A stretch of DNA of 5,838 nt from an uncultured Collinsella sp. Its GTDB lineage: Bacteria > Actinomycetota > Coriobacteriia > Coriobacteriales > Coriobacteriaceae. The notes beneath the pieces are model-generated. The model did no database searches and was not told where the DNA came from. It saw only the letters and a list, made by a program, of their open reading frames with translations. Where the stretch lies: contig CAAECT010000231.1 of NCBI GenBank assembly GCA_900754435.1, forward strand, positions 1 through 5,838, written 5' to 3'. How positions within the stretch are numbered: position 1 is the first letter of the stretch; each line of letters starts with the position of its first letter. Of the stretch, positions 5,126 to 5,838 are shown piece by piece. A program made the translations under genes and the position numbers.

Positions 5126-5838
5126 ATGGAAACGGTTAGCGGCAATCTTGCCTCGGCGCTCAGGATCGAGCCGGGCATTACCGCGATTATCGGCAGCGGC
5201 GGCAAGTCGACGTTGCTCAAAACGCTGGGTCTTGAGCTCATGCGCGCTGGCGGCCGCGTGCTCCTCTGCACCACCACGCATATGCTTCCCGTTGCCGGCG
5301 TGCCATGGGACGGGTCGAATCGTCGCCTGGACGCCGCGCCTTGGAAGCCAGGTGCCCCACACGCCCCAGGCTGCACCTGCGAGGCCTGCGCGGGGCTTGC
5401 ACGCGGAGGCATCTGCCAGGCAGGCATCTTGGACCCGGAGACAGGCAAGCTCTCCGCCCCCGCCGAGCCACTCGGCGAGCTGGCACAGCGCTTTGACTAT
5501 GTGTTGGCCGAGGCAGACGGTAGCAAGCGACTCCCGCTCAAGGCGCATGCCGCCTGGGAGCCGGTAATTCCCGCCGCCACGGCAAACGTTGTCTGGGTCG
5601 TCGGCGCCTCGGGACTGGGCAAACCCGTCGCCGAGGTTGTCCACCGCCCCGAGCTCTTTTGCGAGCGTTGCGGCTGCGAGCTCACCGACACTGCCACCCC
5701 AGAGCGCGTCGCCCAGGTGCTCAATGCCGAGCTGCGGATGCTGAACCTCAACAATGCCCGCATCATGCTCAACCAAGTCGACACGCTCAGCGACCCCACG
5801 ATGGCCGACCGCTTCGAGGCAGCTCTCGACCACCCCGT
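5126..5838 (+). CDS. yqeC: Selenium-dependent molybdenum hydroxylase accessory protein YqeC (partial, 3' end off window)
   Basis: The frame opens at ATG 5126-5128, after a GGCGGTG site six bases upstream, and stays open to the window edge, giving at least 237 residues with no stop. It is a P-loop protein of the YqeC family, co-occurring with YqeB and selenium-dependent molybdenum hydroxylases; its precise reaction is unknown. Motifs in order are the Walker A-like IIGSGGKST (21-29), CTTTH (48-52), VLAEADGSKRLPLKAHAAWEPVIP (split here as VLAEADGSKR 126-135 and PLKAHAAWEPVIP 137-149), VHRPELF (172-178) and the NQVD motif (216-219), which resembles the NKxD base-recognition element of GTPases. 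An unusual feature is a cysteine cluster, C83-x-C85-x2-C88-x8-C97, in the segment after TTTH, and a second group, C179, C182 and C184. These could bind metal. It diverges from yqeB and probably shares regulation. Confidence 0.9.
   Translation, partial: METVSGNLASALRIEPGITAIIGSGGKSTLLKTLGLELMRAGGRVLLCTTTHMLPVAGVPWDGSNRRLDAAPWKPGAPHAPGCTCEACAGLARGGICQAGILDPETGKLSAPAEPLGELAQRFDYVLAEADGSKRLPLKAHAAWEPVIPAATANVVWVVGASGLGKPVAEVVHRPELFCERCGCELTDTATPERVAQVLNAELRMLNLNNARIMLNQVDTLSDPTMADRFEAALDHP

Noticed and set aside
5108..5833. A 241-codon minus-strand open frame opposite yqeC
   Set aside because: The plus-strand frame carries clear YqeC motifs (P-loop, TTTH, EADGS, EPVIP), while the minus frame shows none and would run through the divergent promoter region.

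Overview
The window looks like a chromosomal segment of a high-GC Gram-positive bacterium. The best guess is an actinobacterium of the Coriobacteriia (Collinsella or Olsenella-like). This rests on the GC-rich codon use, the zinc-binding type Z S14, the typical r-protein sequences and the presence of selenium-dependent molybdenum hydroxylase (SDMH) maturation genes. The taxon is an inference from sequence character, not a database match.

Layout. From about 1 to 2864, all on the minus strand, lies the middle of the spc ribosomal-protein operon. In transcription order it reads rplE (L5), rpsN type Z (S14), rpsH (S8), rplF (L6), rplR (L18), rpsE (S5). All six genes are intact, with good ribosome binding sites; rpsN and rplF start with GTG. 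The three longest internal gaps each contain a hairpin.

From 2865 to 3175 there are 311 bases without a credible gene. In most bacteria rplX (L24) and rplN would lie directly upstream of rplE, but no trace of them is seen. Instead there is a structured leader, a plausible minus-strand promoter (-10 at 3002-3007, -35 at 3025-3030), and a near-perfect 25-bp inverted repeat (3092-3158) nested inside GGATCC-containing outer arms. The inverted repeat probably also terminates the genes to its right.

From 3176 to 5023, minus strand, is a two-gene operon, yqeB then an XdhC-family gene. A 102-base divergent intergenic region follows, and then yqeC runs on the plus strand from 5126 off the right edge. 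YqeB, YqeC and XdhC-like proteins are the accessory set associated with SDMH enzymes, which hydroxylate purines, xanthine or nicotinate-type substrates using a molybdenum cofactor with a labile selenium. XdhC-type proteins handle and insert the modified cofactor; the exact biochemical roles of YqeB and YqeC are not settled.

The two blocks are functionally unrelated. The most notable points are the spc operon being split exactly between rplX and rplE, the palindromic element at that junction, and a cysteine cluster inside the YqeC homologue. I did not find a clearly new multi-gene system.
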